Part shown: positions 1-10,612 of the stretch, one piece after another | Layout: each line of letters begins with the position of its first letter | How positions within the stretch are numbered: the first letter of the stretch is position 1 | Notes under the pieces: generated by a model | Told to the model about the DNA's origin: nothing | Database searches by the model: none | What the model saw: only the letters and a program-made list of their open reading frames with translations | Position numbers and translations under genes: made by a program | Source: Streptomyces fulvoviolaceus | GTDB taxonomy: Bacteria > Actinomycetota > Actinomycetes > Streptomycetales > Streptomycetaceae | Assembly: GCF_000718165.1 (NCBI RefSeq) | Contig: NZ_JOEY01000014.1 | Coordinates: 1 to 64,000, forward strand | Direction of reading: 5' to 3' | Length of the DNA: 64,000 nucleotides

Positions 1-160
1 ACTCACCCGAGAGAATCTCTCGTGGCTTTCCTCCGGGCGCTTCCCTTCGGTCTTGCGTTTCCGACTCTATCAGATCCTTTTCCGATCCGATTTCCTCGGT
101 GCTTTCCAGGTTCCCGCTTCCGCGTTTCCCTTTCCGGCGGTTCCGACTTTATCAGAGGTT
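1..160 (-). promoter_or_regulatory. rRNA operon leader (5' external part)
   Basis: Read on the minus strand, this stretch has the layout of the Streptomyces 16S rRNA leader: a CTGATAAAGTCGGAA block, a purine-rich stretch with repeated GGAAA, then CTGATAGAGTCGGAAAC and GCCCGGAGGAAAGCC, ending GGGTGAGT at base 1. In known operons this leader lies between the rrn promoters and 16S rRNA and takes part in antitermination and RNase III processing. The 16S gene should therefore begin a short way off the left edge, transcribed leftward. No clear promoter is visible in the ~90 bases before the rnj terminator. Confidence 0.72.
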
Positions 161-247
161 CTGAGTCGGAATTCCCACCCCCTCGGGGACTGGATCCGAC
201 GCGCAAGGCGGGCCGGGTTCCCGTTCAGGTGGAGCCGTAAACCTACT

Positions 248-287
248 GGAGCGGGGCGCCTCGATGCAAATCGAGGCGCCCCGCTCC
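248..287 (-). terminator. Rho-independent-type terminator after rnj
   Basis: An 18-bp perfect inverted repeat closes on a GCAA tetraloop. It lies about 30 bases past the rnj stop codon, between rnj and the rRNA leader. There is no clear U tract, which is usual in Streptomyces. It would insulate the rRNA leader from rnj transcription. Confidence 0.85.
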
Positions 288-318
288 TGGTTCACGCGGA
301 CGAGTGTCCGACGGACCG

Positions 319-2004
319 TCAAACCTCCACGACGACAGGGAGGATCATCGGCCTGCGGCGGTAGGTGTCCGAGACCCACTTGCCCAGCGTCCGGCGGATC
401 AGTTGCTGCAGCTGGTGGGGCTCCACGACGCCGTCCTGGGCCGAGCGCTCCAGCACCTCCGCGATCTTCGGCATCACAGCGCTGAAGGCCGAGTCCTCGA
501 TGCCGGAGCCGCGGGCCTGGATGTGCGGGCCACCCGTGATCTTCCCGGTCGACGAGTCGACGACCACGAAGACCGAGATGATGCCCTCGTCGCCGAGGAT
601 CTTGCGGTCCTTCAGAGCCGGCTCGCCCACATCGCCGACCGAGAGGCCGTCGACGTACACGTAACCCGCCTGGACCTTGCCGGAGATCTTGGCCTTGCCC
701 TCGACGAGGTCGACGACGACGCCGTCCTCGGCGATGACGATGCGGTCGTGCGGGACGCCCGTCATCGCGCCCAGCTCGGCGTTGGCCCGCAGGTGGCGCC
801 ACTCTCCGTGCACCGGCATCAGGTTCTTGGGCCGGCAGATGTTGTAGAAGTACAGGAGCTCGCCCGCGGACGCGTGGCCCGAGACGTGCACCTTGGCGTT
901 GCCCTTGTGGACGACGTTCGCGCCCCAGCGGGTGAGACCGTTGATGACCCGGTAGACCGCGTTCTCGTTGCCGGGGATCAGGGACGACGCCAGGATCACC
1001 GTGTCGCCCTGGACGATGCGGATCTGGTGGTCCCGGTTGGCCATGCGGGACAGGGCCGCCATCGGTTCGCCCTGGGAGCCCGTGCAGACCAGCACGATCT
1101 CGTGGTCCGGGAGGTCGTCGAGGGTCTTGACGTCCACCACCAGGCCCGGCGGGACCTTCAGATAGCCCAGGTCCCGGGCGATGCCCATGTTGCGGACCAT
1201 CGAGCGGCCGACGAAGGCGACCCTGCGGCCGTACTCGTGCGCCGCGTCCAGGATCTGCTGGATGCGATGGATGTGGCTGGCGAAGCTGGCCACGATGATC
1301 CGCTTGTTGGCGCTGCCGAAGACCTGGCGCAGCACGTTCGAGATGTCGCGTTCGGGCGCAACGAAGCCCGGGACCTCGGCGTTCGTGGAGTCCGAGAGAA
1401 GGAGGTCGATGCCCTCCTCGCTCAGTCGTGCGAACGCGTGTAGATCCGTGAGACGGCCGTCCAATGGGAGCTGGTCCATCTTGAAGTCGCCTGTGTGCAC
1501 CACCATGCCCGCAGGGGTGCGGATGGCGACCGCGAGGGCGTCCGGGATGGAGTGGTTGACCGCGACGAACTCGCAGTCGAAGGGACCGATGCGCTCGCGG
1601 TTCCCCTCCACCACCTCAAGGGTGTACGGGCGGATGCGGTGCTCCTGGAGCTTCGCCTCGATGAAGGCGAGGGTCAGCTTGGAGCCGATCAGCGGGATGT
1701 CCGGCTTCTCCCGCAGGAGGTAGGGGACGGCGCCGATGTGGTCCTCGTGGCCGTGCGTGAGGACGATGCCCTCGATGTCGTCGAGGCGGTCCCGGATGGA
1801 CGTGAAGTCCGGCAGGATCAGGTCGATTCCGGGCTGCTCCTCCTCGGGGAAGAGGACGCCGCAGTCGACGATCAGTAGGCGGCCGCCGTATTCGAAGACC
1901 GTCATGTTTCGGCCGATCTCACCGAGACCGCCGAGTGGGGTGACCCGTAGGCCACCTTCGGGGAGCGGCGGGGGCGGGGCCAGTTCAGGATGCGGATGAC
2001 TCAA
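319..2004 (-). CDS. rnj: Ribonuclease J (metallo-beta-lactamase family)
   Basis: A 561-residue RNase J, a dual 5'-3' exo/endoribonuclease of the beta-CASP metallo-beta-lactamase family acting in mRNA turnover and rRNA maturation. The zinc-binding HGHEDH motif is at residues 84-89 (THGHEDHIG). Further landmarks are NHSIPDA, HTGDFKMD, SDSTNAE and the C-terminal VSGHAS and PVHGEWRH motifs of the catalytic and beta-CASP parts. The TTG start at 2004 is chosen because GAGGAG precedes it and the protein then begins MSHPHPEL, the usual Streptomyces N terminus and length. An upstream ATG at 2055 would add 17 residues without a good ribosome binding site. dapA lies 153 bases upstream on the same strand. 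Confidence 0.97.
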   Translation of the reverse strand: MSHPHPELAPPPPLPEGGLRVTPLGGLGEIGRNMTVFEYGGRLLIVDCGVLFPEEEQPGIDLILPDFTSIRDRLDDIEGIVLTHGHEDHIGAVPYLLREKPDIPLIGSKLTLAFIEAKLQEHRIRPYTLEVVEGNRERIGPFDCEFVAVNHSIPDALAVAIRTPAGMVVHTGDFKMDQLPLDGRLTDLHAFARLSEEGIDLLLSDSTNAEVPGFVAPERDISNVLRQVFGSANKRIIVASFASHIHRIQQILDAAHEYGRRVAFVGRSMVRNMGIARDLGYLKVPPGLVVDVKTLDDLPDHEIVLVCTGSQGEPMAALSRMANRDHQIRIVQGDTVILASSLIPGNENAVYRVINGLTRWGANVVHKGNAKVHVSGHASAGELLYFYNICRPKNLMPVHGEWRHLRANAELGAMTGVPHDRIVIAEDGVVVDLVEGKAKISGKVQAGYVYVDGLSVGDVGEPALKDRKILGDEGIISVFVVVDSSTGKITGGPHIQARGSGIEDSAFSAVMPKIAEVLERSAQDGVVEPHQLQQLIRRTLGKWVSDTYRRRPMILPVVVEV

Positions 2005-2157
2005 AAGACTCTCCTCACCACACGCGCCACGTACCGGTGGGCACGTGGCGCGCATGACGTTCGTGCAGAAGCAGTTGTCGTTGTGGATGCAGGCACCGGT
2101 GGCCTGCGTATTCAGTTGTGAAGTCCGTCTGCGCGTCGGGGCGCGCGAAGTCTGGTG

Positions 2158-3057
2158 CTAGAGCTGTACCCCGCCTGCGGCAAGATCGATCTTGAGCTGC
2201 TCGATCTCCTCGGGCGCGAGCTCGACCATCGGGGCGCGCAGCGGGCCGGCGGGCAGGCCCTGGAGGGCGAGCGCGGCCTTCGTCGTCATGACGCCCTGGG
2301 TGCGGAACATGCCCGTGTAGACCGGGAGCAGCTTCTGGTGGATCTCGGTGGCCTTCTGCACGTCGCCGGTCGTGTACGCCTCGACCAGGGCGCGCAGCTC
2401 CGGGGTGACCACGTGGCCGACGACCGAGACGAAGCCGACCGCGCCCACGGAGAGCAGCGGTAGGTTCAGCATGTCGTCGCCGGAGTACCAGGCAAGGCCG
2501 GAGCGCGCGATGGCCCAGCTGGCGCGGCCGAGGTCGCCCTTTGCGTCCTTGTTGGCGACGATCCGCGGGTGCTCGGCGAGGCGGACGAGCGTCTCGGTGT
2601 TGATCGGGACGCCACTGCGGCCGGGGATGTCGTAGAGCATGACCGGCAGCTCGGCGGCGTCGGCGATCGCCGTGAAGTGGCGGTACAGGCCCTCCTGCGG
2701 GGGCTTGTTGTAGTACGGCGTGACGATGAGGAGGCCGTGCGCGCCGGCCTTCTCCGCCGCGCGGGCCAGCTCGATGCTGTGGTGGGTGTCGTTCGTGCCG
2801 ACGCCTGCGACGACGTGGGCACGGTCGTCGACCGCCTCCAGTACGGCTCGTACCAGGTCCGTTTTCTCCGCGTCACTGGTGGTGGGCGACTCGCCGGTGG
2901 TGCCGTTGATGACCAGGCCGTCGTTGCCTGCGTCCACCAGGTGGGTGGCGAGCCGCTGCGCGCCGTCGAGGTCGAGTGCGCCGTCCGCCGTGAAGGGCGT
3001 GACCATGGCGGTGAGGACCCTCCCGAAGGGGGTCTGCGGAGTGGAGGTCGGAGCCAT
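2158..3057 (-). CDS. dapA: 4-hydroxy-tetrahydrodipicolinate synthase
   Basis: A 299-residue cytoplasmic aldolase that condenses pyruvate with aspartate semialdehyde in the diaminopimelate branch, supplying lysine and peptidoglycan. Visible are NGTTGESPT near residue 51, YYNKPPQEG, YDIPGRSG with the catalytic Tyr near 142, and the Schiff-base Lys near 170 in VANKDAKGD. The start at 3057 gives the normal family length; an in-frame ATG nine bases upstream is less likely. The pathway's next enzyme, dapB, is encoded about 3 kb away in the same window. Confidence 0.96.
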   Translation of the reverse strand: MAPTSTPQTPFGRVLTAMVTPFTADGALDLDGAQRLATHLVDAGNDGLVINGTTGESPTTSDAEKTDLVRAVLEAVDDRAHVVAGVGTNDTHHSIELARAAEKAGAHGLLIVTPYYNKPPQEGLYRHFTAIADAAELPVMLYDIPGRSGVPINTETLVRLAEHPRIVANKDAKGDLGRASWAIARSGLAWYSGDDMLNLPLLSVGAVGFVSVVGHVVTPELRALVEAYTTGDVQKATEIHQKLLPVYTGMFRTQGVMTTKAALALQGLPAGPLRAPMVELAPEEIEQLKIDLAAGGVQL

Positions 3058-3130
3058 GGGTAACACGCTACTCGCTGCTCAAGGCGGGGTCTGCCCTCGG
3101 GGGGCGGGGAAAGTCATGACAAAGGTGGAG

Positions 3131-3168
3131 CCCGGCACTGCCTGCTCGGGGGTTCAAGCAGTGCCGGG
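3131..3168 (-). terminator. Terminator hairpin downstream of thyX
   Basis: An 11-bp GC-rich inverted repeat (CCCGGCACTGC and its complement), extended by a few imperfect pairs, lies between the thyX stop and the dapA start. It probably ends thyX transcription. Confidence 0.7.
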
Positions 3169-3268
3169 TCCGTTTGATCAGGCTAGATGAACTTCTCCAA
3201 ATGCCGCAATACGGACACTTCGTGCGGCCGATCCGTACATCTGTGCTCTGTCGGGGAAAACGAGTGCG

Positions 3269-4009
3269 CTACGGCGCCACACGGCCGTTCGCATTGAAGG
3301 CCGCGTACGTGAGCGGCATGAGCCCCGCCCACTCGGCTTCCATCTTCTCGCCGACCATCTCGATCTCCCGCTGCGGGAAGGACGGGACCTTCGCGAGCTC
3401 GTGCTGGGTGCGCAGGCCGAGGAAGTGCATCAGCGAGCGGGCGTTGCACGTGGCGTACATCGAGGAGAACAGGCCGACGGGGAGGACGGCGCGGGCGACC
3501 TCGCGGGCGACGCCGGCGGCGAGCATCTCCTGGTAGGCCTCGTACGCCCGGCGGTAGGAGTCCTCCATCGTGCCGCTGACCAGCTCCTGCTGGGCCTCGG
3601 TGCCCTCGACGAAGACGTACTTGCCGGGGCGACCCTGCTGGACGAGCTTGCGGTCGGCGCCGGGAACGTAGAAGACGGGCTGGAGCTCCCGGTAGCGGCC
3701 GGACTCCTCGTTGTACGACCAGCCCACGCGGTGTCGCATGAACTCGCGGAAGACGAAGATCGGGGCGCTGATGAAGAAGGTCATCGAGTTGTGTTCGAAG
3801 GGGCTGCCGTGCCGGTCCCGCATCAGGTAGTTGATCAGTCCCTTGGAGCGCTCCGGGTCCTTGCCCAGCTCCTCCAGGGACTGCTCGCCGACGGTCGAGA
3901 CGCGGGCGGCGAAGAGCACGTCGGCGTCGGACGCGGTGTGCTTGACCAGTTCGACGGTGACGTCGCTGCGGAAACTGGGCTTGAGGTCGTCGGCAGGGGT
4001 GTCGGTCAC
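3269..4009 (-). CDS. thyX: Flavin-dependent thymidylate synthase ThyX
   Basis: A 246-residue FAD-dependent thymidylate synthase, making dTMP from dUMP with methylene-tetrahydrofolate and NADPH. The family signature RHRx7S is at residues 92-103 (RHRVGWSYNEES), followed by SGRYRELQP. The C-terminal half has VARAVLPVGLFS, NARSLMHFLGLR and other substrate-site features. The GTG start at 4009 (VTDTPADD) gives normal family length and has an upstream GGA-rich site; the longer open frame to 4228 has no support. It is a single gene followed by its own terminator. Confidence 0.97.
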   Translation of the reverse strand: MTDTPADDLKPSFRSDVTVELVKHTASDADVLFAARVSTVGEQSLEELGKDPERSKGLINYLMRDRHGSPFEHNSMTFFISAPIFVFREFMRHRVGWSYNEESGRYRELQPVFYVPGADRKLVQQGRPGKYVFVEGTEAQQELVSGTMEDSYRRAYEAYQEMLAAGVAREVARAVLPVGLFSSMYATCNARSLMHFLGLRTQHELAKVPSFPQREIEMVGEKMEAEWAGLMPLTYAAFNANGRVAP

Positions 4010-4233
4010 GGCTCGGAGGGTCCTTCCATCACTTCTCTCGGGCGGCGCCCACTCTACGGCCCGGCACTGACAACGGGGCGTTCGGTACCGGGACGCGACA
4101 TAGTTCGGCGAACTTCTGCGAATTCGGGGAAACCGGGCACCTTTTGGGGCGTTCGCTCGTCTGTACAGACAACAGCGATTCGTTCGATACCGGGATCCGG
4201 ATCTCCGGGTCTCCGAAGGGAGAAGCACCCCCT

Positions 4234-4473
4234 ATGTTGCGTCGGCGCGAGCCCGTACCGTTCGCCTTTGTCGCCGAAGCCGACAGGTTCCGCAGTAATG
4301 TCACTGCCCCGCCCCGTGAGCGTGCGTCCGTCGGCCAGATGGCCGGGAACTGGCTCCTGGGCCTCACCATCGTCGCCGGGCTCGTGGGTTCCCTGGTCAT
4401 CGGGATGCCCGCGCTGTCACAGGATCAGTCGCCCTCGCAGACACAGGAGTCCCAGGCCTCCCAGGGACACTGA
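4234..4473 (+). CDS. Small single-pass membrane protein
   Basis: A 79-residue protein of unknown function. The N-terminal ~35 residues are charged (MLRRREPVPFAFVAEADRF). One transmembrane segment follows (about residues 41-60, NWLLGLTIVAGLVGSLVIGM), then a short polar Gln/Ser-rich tail ending at His. The ATG at 4234 follows a GAAGGGAG ribosome binding site; an open frame begins 90 bases earlier but has no initiation signal. It is divergent from thyX and is followed by another small membrane protein gene on the same strand. I do not recognise a named family. Confidence 0.75.
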   Translation: MLRRREPVPFAFVAEADRFRSNVTAPPRERASVGQMAGNWLLGLTIVAGLVGSLVIGMPALSQDQSPSQTQESQASQGH

Positions 4474-4563
4474 CTCATCCGGACCCCCTAGGGTGGCTCG
4501 CGGGGACACCGGCGGATAGCCTCACCGGGCACAGCCCAAGCATGGATTGAGTGAGGACCAGCC

Positions 4564-5118
4564 GTGCCCCTGCCCTTCCTGACGGCCGACCGCGCATTCG
4601 AGGCGGCGGACGACGTCGCGCTGCCGTTCGACGACCGCGACCACTGGCGGCGCCCCTACCGGCCCGGTCCGTGGCGGGTGGGTGTGGCGGCGATCCTGCT
4701 GCTGCTCGCGTCGTACGTACTGTTCGCGGCGGTCATCATCGCGCTGACGGGCTCACTGTCCGAGGGCGGTGTCGTTCTCGGCATCGCGGCGGCCGTCATC
4801 GTCGGCGCGCTGCGGCTGCTGCGCATGGGCGTGTGGGTGAGTGCCCACGGAGTGCGCCAGGTGAGCTTCTTCTTCACCCGCACGGTGTCCTGGGAACGGG
4901 TCGTCGCCGTGCGGACGGTGCAGCAGCCGGTGCGCTGGCTCGGGCTGCCGCGCACTGTCCAGGGGCAGGCGCTGAGCCTCGTACGCAGGGATCGTCCGGC
5001 ACAGGACGTGACGCCGCTGCTGACCACGCACAACGCGGACTTCCTGGCGCGTGCCGGTTCCTTCGACAGGGCGGCGGACGCGGTCGAGGCGTGGGCGGAG
5101 GAGTACCGAGGGGGCTGA
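4564..5118 (+). CDS. PH-domain-like integral membrane protein
   Basis: A 184-residue membrane protein. An N-terminal cytoplasmic stretch precedes two hydrophobic segments (about residues 40-62 and 68-85). The C-terminal half begins MGVWVSAHGVRQVSFFFTRTVSWERVVAVRTVQQPVRWLG, the layout of the small bacterial PH-like domains seen in many actinobacterial membrane proteins. The GTG start at 4564 has GAGGA 8-12 bases upstream. It is convergent with the TPR gene, with a bidirectional hairpin between them. Function is unknown. Confidence 0.8.
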   Translation: MPLPFLTADRAFEAADDVALPFDDRDHWRRPYRPGPWRVGVAAILLLLASYVLFAAVIIALTGSLSEGGVVLGIAAAVIVGALRLLRMGVWVSAHGVRQVSFFFTRTVSWERVVAVRTVQQPVRWLGLPRTVQGQALSLVRRDRPAQDVTPLLTTHNADFLARAGSFDRAADAVEAWAEEYRGG

Positions 5119-5133
5119 CGCCCGAAGACGACG

Positions 5134-5174
5134 CGAAGGGGCCGGTCCGCAGCACGTGCGGGCCGGCCCCTTCG
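5134..5174. terminator. Bidirectional terminator hairpin
   Basis: An 18-bp inverted repeat (CGAAGGGGCCGG and its complement, one G-U pair) with a five-base loop, placed exactly between two convergent genes. It can end transcription from both sides. Confidence 0.85.
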
Positions 5175-5183
5175 GCGTGGGTC

Positions 5184-5635
5184 TCAGGCTTCGATCGTTC
5201 TGCCGTCGTGCAGGGCTATCGCCTGCTGCATCGCCTTGCGGGCGCGTGGGGTGTCGCGGGCGTCGTGGTAGGCGACGGCGAGGCGGAACCAGCTGCGCCA
5301 GTCGTCAGGGGTCGCTTCCGTCTCAGCCTTGCGCTTGGCGAAGACCTCGTCGGCCGAGTCGCGGTCGATGCGGCCGCCGGGGGTGCGCTTCAACTCGTCG
5401 ACGGGCAGGCCGCCTTCGGCGTCCAGTTCGGCGGCGAGGGCGTTGGCCCTGCGGACGAACTGGGTGTTCTTCCAGAGGAACCACAGTCCGATGACCGGCA
5501 GGATCAGCACCGCGACCCCGAAGGTGACGGTCAGGAGCGTGCCGGACTGGATGAGCATGACGCCGCGGCTGCCGACCAGGACGAAGTAGACGACCAGGAC
5601 GGCAGCTGTGACGGCGTAGGTGAGCTTGGCGCGCA

Positions 5636-5636
<1 letters not shown>
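5184..5636 (-). CDS. TPR-containing membrane protein
   Basis: A 150-residue protein with two N-terminal transmembrane segments (about residues 5-25 and 32-54), a charged middle part and a C-terminal tetratricopeptide-like repeat (WRSWFRLAVAYHDARDTPRARKAMQQAIALHDG). Its ATG overlaps the dapB stop codon (TGATG), so it is probably translationally coupled to dapB. A role as a membrane-associated scaffold is inference; no enzymatic motif is seen. Confidence 0.85.
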
Positions 5637-6409
<773 letters not shown>

Positions 6410-6428
6410 TTACCGAAGACGGACGGAA

Positions 6429-7808
6429 CTAAGCGACGGCCTCGTGCAGACGGGCAGCCTGCTTGTCCTTGAGCGGGCCGATGACCGACAGCGAGGGCCG
6501 CTGTCCCAGGATGTCGCGGGCGACCGAGCGGACGTCGTCCGGGGTGACCGCCGCAATCGTGGTCAGCATGTCGTCCACGGACATCTGCTCGCCCCAGCAC
6601 AGCTCGCTCTTGCCGATGCGGTTCATGAGCGCGCCCGTGTCCTCGAGTCCCAGGACCGTGGAGCCACGGAGCTGGCCGATGGCGCGGCCGATCTCGTCGT
6701 CCGAGAGGCCGTGTTCGGCGACCTGGTCGAGTTCGTCGCGGCAGATCTTCAGCACATCGTGCACCTGCGACGGCCTGCAGCCCGCGTACACACCGAACAG
6801 GCCGCAGTCGGCGAAGCCCGAGGTGTAGGAGTAGACGCTGTAGGCCAGGCCGCGCTTCTCGCGGACCTCCTGGAAGAGGCGGGAGGACATGCCGCCGCCG
6901 AGGGCCGTGTTGAGGACCCCCAGCGCCCAGCGGCGCTCGTCCGTGCGCGGCAGGCCCGGCATGCCGAGGACGACATGGGCCTGCTCGGTCTTGCGGCCGA
7001 TCAGCTCCACGCGGCCCGAGGTGCGGAGGCTGCGTCGGCCGTCGCGGGGTGCGATGGGCGTGGCCTCGGGGCTCTTGAAGGCGCCCGCCTTCTCGAAGGC
7101 GGCACGAACCTGTCGTACGACCGCGTTGTGGTCGATGTTGCCGGCGGCCGCGACCACGAGGTGGGTCGGGTCGTAGTGCTTCTTGTAGAAACGGCGGATG
7201 CGGTCGGCGGTGAGGGCGTTGACGGTGTCGACCGTGCCGAGGACCGGGCGGCCGAGGGGGTTGTCGCCGAACATGGTGTGCGCGAACAGGTCGTGCACAC
7301 CGTCGCCCGGGTCGTCCTCGGTCATCGCGATCTCTTCGAGGATCGCGCCGCGCTCGACGTTGACGTCCTCTTCGAGGATGAGGGAGCCCGTCAACATGTC
7401 GCAGACGACGTCGATCGCAAGGGGGAGGTCGGTGTCGAGCACGCGCGCGTAGTAGCACGTGTACTCCTTGGCCGTGAACGCGTTCATCTCGCCGCCGACC
7501 GCGTCGATGGCGGAGGAGATGTCCAGCGCGCTGCGCCTCGAAGTGCCCTTGAAGAGCAGGTGCTCCAGGTAGTGCGTGGCGCCGTTCAGAGCCGGGGTCT
7601 CGTCGCGGGAGCCGACGTGGGCCCAGATGCCGAAGGTCGCCGAGCGGACCGAGGGCAGGGTCTCGGTGACGATGCGCAGGCCGCCCGGGAGGGTGGTCTT
7701 GCGGACGACTCCGATGCCGTTCGTGCCCTTGATGAGGGTTTGGGTACGGGCGACGGCCCGCGCCTCCGAAGAGGTGCGGGCCGTCGCCTTGGAGCTACTC
7801 GACGTCAC
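6429..7808 (-). CDS. M16 family zinc metallopeptidase
   Basis: A 459-residue peptidase of the insulinase/mitochondrial processing peptidase (M16B) group. The inverted zinc motif HxxEH is at residues 79-83 (HYLEH), and the third ligand Glu is near 159 in [10 protein letters not shown]. The C-terminal half carries the second, inactive M16 domain with the LLGMPG-like and [10 protein letters not shown] substrate-groove motifs. The GTG start at 7808 overlaps the pnp stop (GTGA), so it is translationally coupled to pnp, an arrangement conserved in actinobacteria. The physiological substrate is unknown. Confidence 0.95.
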   Translation of the reverse strand: MTSSSSKATARTSSEARAVARTQTLIKGTNGIGVVRKTTLPGGLRIVTETLPSVRSATFGIWAHVGSRDETPALNGATHYLEHLLFKGTSRRSALDISSAIDAVGGEMNAFTAKEYTCYYARVLDTDLPLAIDVVCDMLTGSLILEEDVNVERGAILEEIAMTEDDPGDGVHDLFAHTMFGDNPLGRPVLGTVDTVNALTADRIRRFYKKHYDPTHLVVAAAGNIDHNAVVRQVRAAFEKAGAFKSPEATPIAPRDGRRSLRTSGRVELIGRKTEQAHVVLGMPGLPRTDERRWALGVLNTALGGGMSSRLFQEVREKRGLAYSVYSYTSGFADCGLFGVYAGCRPSQVHDVLKICRDELDQVAEHGLSDDEIGRAIGQLRGSTVLGLEDTGALMNRIGKSELCWGEQMSVDDMLTTIAAVTPDDVRSVARDILGQRPSLSVIGPLKDKQAARLHEAVA

Positions 7809-10021
7809 TTGTCGGTGTCGTCCTTCTTCTCATCGTTCTCTTCGCCCTCGATGACCGGGATCAGGGAGAGCTTGCCGCGGGAGTCGATCTCGGCGATCTC
7901 GACCTGGACCTTGGCGCCGACGGCCACCACGTCCTCGACGTTCTCCACGCGCTTGCCGCCGGCGAGCTTGCGGATCTGCGAGATGTGCAGCAGACCGTCC
8001 TTGCCCGGGAGCAGCGACACGAACGCACCGAAGGTGGTGGTCTTGACGACCGTACCCAGGTAGCGCTCGCCGACCTCCGGCATGGTCGGGTTGGCGATCG
8101 AGTTGATCGTGGCGCGGGCGGCCTCGGCCTGCGAGCCGACCTGGGCACCGATGTAGATGGTGCCGTCGTCCTCGATCGTGATCTCGGCGCCGGTGTCCTC
8201 CTGGATCTGGTTGATCATCTTGCCCTTCGGGCCGATGACCTCACCGATCTTGTCCACGGGGATCTTGACCGTGATGATCCGCGGGGCGTTCGGGGACATC
8301 TCGTCCGGCGTGTCGATCGCTTCCATCATCACGTCGAGGATGTGGAGGCGGGCGTCACGGGCCTGCTTGAGGGCCGCGGCCAGGACGGAGGCCGGGATGC
8401 CGTCCAGCTTGGTGTCGAGCTGGAGAGCGGTCACGAACTCCTTGGTGCCGGCGACCTTGAAGTCCATGTCGCCGAAGGCGTCCTCCGCACCGAGGATGTC
8501 GGTGAGGGCGACGTAGTGCGTCTCGCCGTTGATCTCCTGGGAGATCAGGCCCATGGCGATACCGGCGACGGGGGCCTTGAGGGGCACACCGGCGTTCAGC
8601 AGCGACATGGTGGAGGCGCAGACCGAGCCCATGGACGTCGAGCCGTTGGAGCCGAGGGCCTCGGACACCTGACGGATCGCGTAGGGGAACTCCTCGCGCG
8701 TCGGCAGGACCGGCACGATGGCGCGCTCGGCGAGAGCGCCGTGGCCGATCTCGCGGCGCTTCGGGGAGCCGACGCGGCCGGTCTCGCCGACGGAGTACGG
8801 CGGGAAGTTGTAGTTGTGCATGTAGCGCTTGCGGGTCACCGGGGAAAGGGTGTCCAGCTGCTGCTCCATCCGGAGCATGTTCAGGGTGGTGACGCCCAGG
8901 ATCTGGGTCTCGCCACGCTCGAACAGCGCCGAACCGTGCACGCGCGGGATGGCCTCGACCTCGGCGGCGAGCGTACGGATGTCCGTCAGCCCGCGGCCGT
9001 CGATCCGCTTCTTCTCCTTGATGACGCGCTCGCGGACCAGGGACTTGGTCAGCGAGCGGTACGCGGCGGAGATCTCCTTCTCGCGGCCCTCGAACTCCGG
9101 CAGGAGCTTCTCGGCGGCCAGACCCTTGACGCGGTCCAGCTCGGCCTCGCGCTCCTGCTTGCCCGCGATGGTCAGCGCGGAGGCGAGCTCCGGCTTGACC
9201 GCGGCGGCCAGCGCCTCCAGGACGTCGTCCTGGTAGTCGAGGAAGACCGGGAACTCGCCGGTCGGCTTCGCGGCCTTCGAGGCGAGGTCGGCCTGGGCCT
9301 TGCAGAGCACCTTGATGAAGGGCTTCGCGGCGTCCAGACCGGAGGCGACGACCTCCTCGGTCGGCGCCTCGGCGCCGCCCTTGACCAGCTGGATGGTCTT
9401 GTCGGTGGCCTCGGCCTCGACCATCATGATCGCGACGTCGCCGTCCTCCAGGACGCGACCGGCGACGACCATGTCGAAGACGGCGTCCTCGAGCTCGGTG
9501 TGCGTCGGGAACGCGACCCACTGGCCGTTGATCAGCGCGACGCGGACGCCGCCGATCGGGCCGGAGAAGGGCAGACCGGCCAGCTGCGTGGACGCGGAGG
9601 CGGCGTTGATCGCCACGACGTCGTACAGGTGGTCGGGGTTGAGCGCCATGATCGTGGCGACGACCTGGATCTCGTTGCGCAGGCCCTTCTTGAAGGACGG
9701 GCGCAGCGGGCGGTCGATCAGACGGCAGGTGAGGATGGCGTCCTCGGAGGGACGGCCCTCACGGCGGAAGAAGCTGCCGGGGATCTTGCCGGCGGCGTAC
9801 ATCCGCTCCTCGACGTCCACCGTGAGGGGGAAGAAGTCGAGCTGGTCCTTGGGGTTCTTGGAGGCGGTGGTGGCCGACAGCACCATGGTGTCGTCGTCCA
9901 GGTACGCCACGGCGGAGCCGGCGGCCTGCTTGGCCAGGCGGCCCGTCTCGAAGCGGATGGTGCGGGTGCCGAAGGAACCGTTGTCGATAACGGCCTCGGC
10001 GTAGTGGGTCTCGTTCTCCAC
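7805..10021 (-). CDS. pnp: Polynucleotide phosphorylase
   Basis: A 738-residue PNPase, a trimeric 3'-5' phosphorolytic exoribonuclease that in Streptomyces also adds RNA 3' tails. Domains in order: RNase PH-like 1 (about 12-145), helical linker, RNase PH-like 2 with [14 protein letters not shown] and [15 protein letters not shown] (about 320-540), KH domain with [17 protein letters not shown] (about 590-640) and S1 domain with [19 protein letters not shown] (from about 655). The GTG start at 10021 follows GAGGAG. It lies downstream of rpsO, the classical rpsO-pnp pairing, and its stop overlaps the M16 peptidase start. Confidence 0.98.
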   Translation of the reverse strand: MENETHYAEAVIDNGSFGTRTIRFETGRLAKQAAGSAVAYLDDDTMVLSATTASKNPKDQLDFFPLTVDVEERMYAAGKIPGSFFRREGRPSEDAILTCRLIDRPLRPSFKKGLRNEIQVVATIMALNPDHLYDVVAINAASASTQLAGLPFSGPIGGVRVALINGQWVAFPTHTELEDAVFDMVVAGRVLEDGDVAIMMVEAEATDKTIQLVKGGAEAPTEEVVASGLDAAKPFIKVLCKAQADLASKAAKPTGEFPVFLDYQDDVLEALAAAVKPELASALTIAGKQEREAELDRVKGLAAEKLLPEFEGREKEISAAYRSLTKSLVRERVIKEKKRIDGRGLTDIRTLAAEVEAIPRVHGSALFERGETQILGVTTLNMLRMEQQLDTLSPVTRKRYMHNYNFPPYSVGETGRVGSPKRREIGHGALAERAIVPVLPTREEFPYAIRQVSEALGSNGSTSMGSVCASTMSLLNAGVPLKAPVAGIAMGLISQEINGETHYVALTDILGAEDAFGDMDFKVAGTKEFVTALQLDTKLDGIPASVLAAALKQARDARLHILDVMMEAIDTPDEMSPNAPRIITVKIPVDKIGEVIGPKGKMINQIQEDTGAEITIEDDGTIYIGAQVGSQAEAARATINSIANPTMPEVGERYLGTVVKTTTFGAFVSLLPGKDGLLHISQIRKLAGGKRVENVEDVVAVGAKVQVEIAEIDSRGKLSLIPVIEGEENDEKKDDTDK

Positions 10022-10120
10022 TAGCGTTTTCTCCTCGTCTTCGTCCCTCCTGCCCGTGTGGCAGGGGGACGCTTGCGGAGAAGCGCTCCGTCTGGTGCGG
10101 GCCGGTCTTCGATCGAAGCA

Positions 10121-10141
10121 CCCGGGGCTTCATTCCCCGGG
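10121..10141 (-). promoter_or_regulatory. Hairpin in the rpsO-pnp spacer
   Basis: A short CCCGGGG/CCCCGGG inverted repeat lies in the pnp leader, with a palindrome (CTTCGATCGAAG, about 10108-10119) beside it. In Streptomyces the rpsO-pnp readthrough RNA is cleaved by RNase III in this spacer; that this hairpin is part of the target is inference. Confidence 0.35.
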
Positions 10142-10273
10142 GGCCACTACCGAGGACCGGCGGCGGCGAGGCGCGCCTCTCCTTTTCTTTGTCGTGCTGT
10201 GTCGTGCGTATTGCGTTGTGCTACCACACTACAAAGCGTGAGTGACACTCCGCACGTTTCCGCACGCACGGCA

Positions 10274-10315
10274 AAGGGGAGCGGTCCCGATGTCGTCACG
10301 GGAACCGCTCCCCTT
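10274..10315 (-). terminator. rpsO terminator/readthrough hairpin
   Basis: A strong hairpin starts ten bases after the rpsO stop: a 12-bp stem (AAGGGGAGCGGT and its complement), a one-base bulge, four more pairs and a nine-base loop. It would end most rpsO transcripts while allowing partial readthrough into pnp. Confidence 0.85.
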
Positions 10316-10324
10316 CACGGCGTC

Positions 10325-10612
10325 TTACTTGGCGCCCGCCGCACCGCGGCGGATGCCCAGGCGGTCGACCAGCGCACGGAAGCGCTGGATGTCCTTCTTC
10401 GCCAGGTACTGCAGCAGGCGACGGCGCTGACCGACCAGGATCAGCAGACCACGGCGGGAGTGGTGGTCGTGCTTGTGCGTCTTGAGGTGCTCGGTCAGGT
10501 CCGAGATCCGACGCGAGAGCATGGCGACCTGGACCTCGGGGGAGCCGGTGTCGCCCTCCTTCTGGCCGAACTCGCTGATGAGCTGCTTCTTCGTAGCGGC
10601 GTCGAGCGACAC
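10325..10612 (-). CDS. rpsO: 30S ribosomal protein S15
   Basis: A 95-residue ribosomal protein binding the central domain of 16S rRNA. The sequence shows the S15 hallmarks [32 protein letters not shown] and [12 protein letters not shown]. The GTG start at 10612 ([10 protein letters not shown]) has GAGGAG upstream and gives the exact family length; the open frame extending to 10774 is unsupported. It lies upstream of pnp in the conserved order. Confidence 0.98.
   Translation of the reverse strand: MSLDAATKKQLISEFGQKEGDTGSPEVQVAMLSRRISDLTEHLKTHKHDHHSRRGLLILVGQRRRLLQYLAKKDIQRFRALVDRLGIRRGAAGAK

Noticed and set aside
304..1443. Long plus-strand frame opposite rnj
   Set aside because: Antisense shadow; the RNase J frame has all family motifs.
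4140..4200. GTCTGTACAGAC palindrome upstream of 4234 considered as a LexA site
   Set aside because: It does not fit the GAACNNNNGTTC consensus of actinobacterial LexA boxes, and the neighbouring genes are not SOS genes.
7985..10024. A 679-codon plus-strand frame opposite pnp
   Set aside because: Antisense shadow of pnp with unnatural Asp/Val/Leu-rich composition and no ribosome binding site.
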